Source: an uncultured Collinsella sp.
Lineage (GTDB): Bacteria > Actinomycetota > Coriobacteriia > Coriobacteriales > Coriobacteriaceae
Assembly (NCBI GenBank): GCA_958350755.1
Contig: CATWID010000008.1
Span: 1 to 59,746, forward strand
Direction: 5' to 3'
Length of the DNA: 59,746 nt
The notes beneath the pieces are model-generated. The model had not been told where the DNA came from and ran no database searches. It was given only the letters and a program-made list of their open reading frames with translations. Positions 58,279 to 59,746 of the stretch are shown one piece after another. A program made the translations under genes and the position numbers. The first letter of the stretch is position 1, and each line of letters begins with the position of its first letter.

Positions 58279-59493
58279 TTACAAATTTTGAAGCAAGTCC
58301 AAAATTGCATCTGCGAGCTGGGGTTTTGTTAGTACGGGAAGTTCTTGCGTGCCCGCTGTGCTCACGATCCAAGCTTTGTTGGTATCGGTTCCAAAGCCCG
58401 AATCGTCGCGCGAGACATCATTGGCGATAATGGCATCGCAACCCTTGCGGGTCAATTTGCGCTCGGCGTATTCGACGACATTATCGGTCTCGGCCGCAAA
58501 GCCGATCACGCGGCGATCGCCCTTTTGGCGTGAAAGTTCGGCCAAGATGTCAACGGTCTCGACGAGCTCGATTCGATCCAGGCGCTCGTTGGCCTTTTTG
58601 AGCTTATGGTCCGCCGGGGCCGCCGGCGTGTAGTCGGCGACGGCGGCGGCGCAAATGGCCGCGTCGGCCGTCTGGAAGGCGCTCAGCGCTGCCTTGAGCA
58701 TTTCTGAGGCGGTCTGTACGTGCACGCACTCCACACCGCGGGGAACGTCGAGCGATGTCGGTCCCAGCACGAGCGTGACGGCGGCACCGCGACGTGCGGC
58801 CTCCCCCGCCAGGGCGATACCCATCTTGCCCGACGACCGATTGCCGATAAAGCGCACGGGATCGATCGGCTCATGCGTGGGGCCGGCAGTGATGACGATG
58901 CGCTTGCCCGCCAGGTCTTGTTGCACGGGATTGAGCACCTCGCAGACGGCCTCGACGATGTCCTCGGGCTCGCTCATGCGCCCCGTGTCCACGTCGCCGC
59001 AGGCAAGGTAGCCGCTGCCGGGTCCCACCACATGGACACCGTGCTCGCGCAACGTGGCCATGTTGGCCTGCGTCGCCGGCGCCTTCCACATGCCATTGTT
59101 CATGGCCGGCGCGATCACGACGGGCCGCGGCGTCGCAAGCAGCGTGGTGGAGATGAGGTCGTCGGCGATGCCGTTGGCCATCTTGGCGATGATATTGGCC
59201 GTCGCGGGCGCCACGACCACCAGATCGGGCTCCTGCGCAAGCGAGATATGGTGGATGGGGTCAGACGGGTCGTCGAATAGCCCAACCGCGACCGGCTCAT
59301 TGGTGAGCGCGCGGAACGTGAGCGGGCCCACGAACTCCGTGGCATGCTCGCTCATAACGACTTTGACACGTGCGCCGCGCTTTTGCAGCAGGCGCACGAT
59401 ATTGCACGACTTATAGGCGGCGATCCCGCCGGTAATACCCAGCAGGATCGTTTTTCCCTCAAGTTGCATTGAATTGTTGGATGCCGCCGTCAT
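58279..59493 (-). CDS. coaBC: Bifunctional phosphopantothenoylcysteine decarboxylase/phosphopantothenate-cysteine ligase
   Basis: A 404-residue fusion enzyme for two steps of coenzyme A synthesis. The N-terminal CoaC flavoprotein half has GITGGIAAYKSCNIVRLL, the catalytic His in IHHISLAQ, PAMNNGMW and the active-site Cys in GYLACGDVDTGRM. The C-terminal CoaB half (from about 190) has ITAGPTHEPIDPVRFIGNRSSGKMG, AAAVADYTP and the late ANDVSRDDSGFGTDTN. Complete. In mycobacteria coaBC follows rpoZ; here it has moved away from pyrF-mIHF-gmk-rpoZ. It starts just after the zinc-ribbon gene. Confidence 0.95.
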   Translation of the reverse strand: MTAASNNSMQLEGKTILLGITGGIAAYKSCNIVRLLQKRGARVKVVMSEHATEFVGPLTFRALTNEPVAVGLFDDPSDPIHHISLAQEPDLVVVAPATANIIAKMANGIADDLISTTLLATPRPVVIAPAMNNGMWKAPATQANMATLREHGVHVVGPGSGYLACGDVDTGRMSEPEDIVEAVCEVLNPVQQDLAGKRIVITAGPTHEPIDPVRFIGNRSSGKMGIALAGEAARRGAAVTLVLGPTSLDVPRGVECVHVQTASEMLKAALSAFQTADAAICAAAVADYTPAAPADHKLKKANERLDRIELVETVDILAELSRQKGDRRVIGFAAETDNVVEYAERKLTRKGCDAIIANDVSRDDSGFGTDTNKAWIVSTAGTQELPVLTKPQLADAILDLLQNL

Positions 59494-59495
59494 AG

Positions 59496-59746
59496 CTAGG
59501 CTTCCTTGCTCGGGAGCACCAGGAGGCGGTGGCAGTACGGACAGTGCGTAATCTCGCTACCGTCGTGGTTGAGGTCGCTCATGGACGATGCCTGCAGCGC
59601 GGTGTGGCAGACCGTGGGGATGTTGCCCTGGATGGTCTCGACGGCCAAGCCGCGGAACTGCTTGAGCAGACGCTCGTAGTCGGTGAGCACGTCGGCCGGC
59701 AGCGTGGCGGCAAGAGCGGTGCGCTCCTTAGTGGCGGCTTCGATCT
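59496..59746 (-). CDS. C4-type zinc-ribbon protein, 3' part (5' end outside window)
   Basis: The last 83 or so residues of a protein cut by the window edge. The visible part ends in a zinc-ribbon-like tail with IPTVCHTAL and CPYCHRLLVLPSKEA, like the small coiled-coil plus zinc-ribbon proteins found in many Gram-positive genomes. Only one Cys is seen in the first knuckle (VCHT), so metal binding may use His or be altered. Two bases separate its stop from the coaBC start. The N-terminal coiled coil expected of this family is outside the window. Confidence 0.7.
   Translation of the reverse strand, partial: IEAATKERTALAATLPADVLTDYERLLKQFRGLAVETIQGNIPTVCHTALQASSMSDLNHDGSEITHCPYCHRLLVLPSKEA

Overview
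The window looks like chromosomal DNA of a Coriobacteriia actinomycete, most likely Collinsella or a close relative. This is inferred from content, not from a database match. The gene order pyrF - mIHF - gmk - rpoZ is actinobacterial. The lexA - LysM protein - nrdR and pgsA-like - FHA - MerR orders also match mycobacteria and corynebacteria. Next to these are genes more typical of Firmicutes-like layouts: RNase Y and RNase J together, SpoVS, and comEA/comEC. Nearly everything is core genome with tight spacing, many ATGA or TAATG overlaps and high G+C.

Layout. 1-3141: 3' end of pyrF, then mIHF, gmk, rpoZ and thiI. 3142-7808: the competence genes comEA and comEC, then holA and rpsT. 7905-15693: lepA, dus, hemW, two DnaJ proteins (the first a membrane-anchored variant) and mtaB; hrcA, grpE and dnaK, which often sit here, are missing. 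15674-19401: phoH, ybeY, dgkA, era and recO. 19540-24525: rpsO, pnp, a 640-bp intergenic region with two long palindromic repeats, and rnj. 24527-35825: ftsK, rodZ-like, yajQ, rimO, pgsA, pncC, recA, recX and rny. 35827-40947: a GHKL ATPase of unknown role, spoVS, miaB, miaA and hflX. 40932-43836: an acyltransferase-like membrane protein and lexA on the minus strand, divergent from a LysM protein, nrdR and dut. 43837-44230: a second pair of palindromic repeats. 44231-52282: a glycolipid-type glycosyltransferase, trxB, a DUF1836 protein, degV, and a minus-strand run of a CDP-alcohol phosphatidyltransferase, a GarA-like FHA protein, an FtsR-like MerR regulator, apt and an NlpC/P60 hydrolase. 52679-57514: a very G+C-rich cassette (LanFEG-type ABC transporter, YxeA-like protein, response regulator, sensor kinase). 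57515-59746: an AT-richer gap, tRNA-Pro(GGG), coaBC and the 3' part of a zinc-ribbon gene.

How the parts work together. RNA turnover and maturation is heavily represented (pnp, rnj, rny, ybeY, three methylthiotransferases, miaA, dus, thiI). DNA repair and uptake genes are spread over the window and linked by regulatory sites. LexA-type SOS boxes lie at recA and between lexA and the LysM gene. A helically phased TTTGG array is shared by the comEA and recA upstream regions. The 52.6-57.5 kb cassette reads as an orphan lantibiotic or antimicrobial-peptide resistance module with its own two-component system and no biosynthetic genes.

The least explained items are two families of intergenic elements with a conserved core inside palindromic arms whose sequence differs between copies, the phased TTTGG arrays, the membrane-anchored DnaJ, and the GHKL ATPase between RNase Y and SpoVS.
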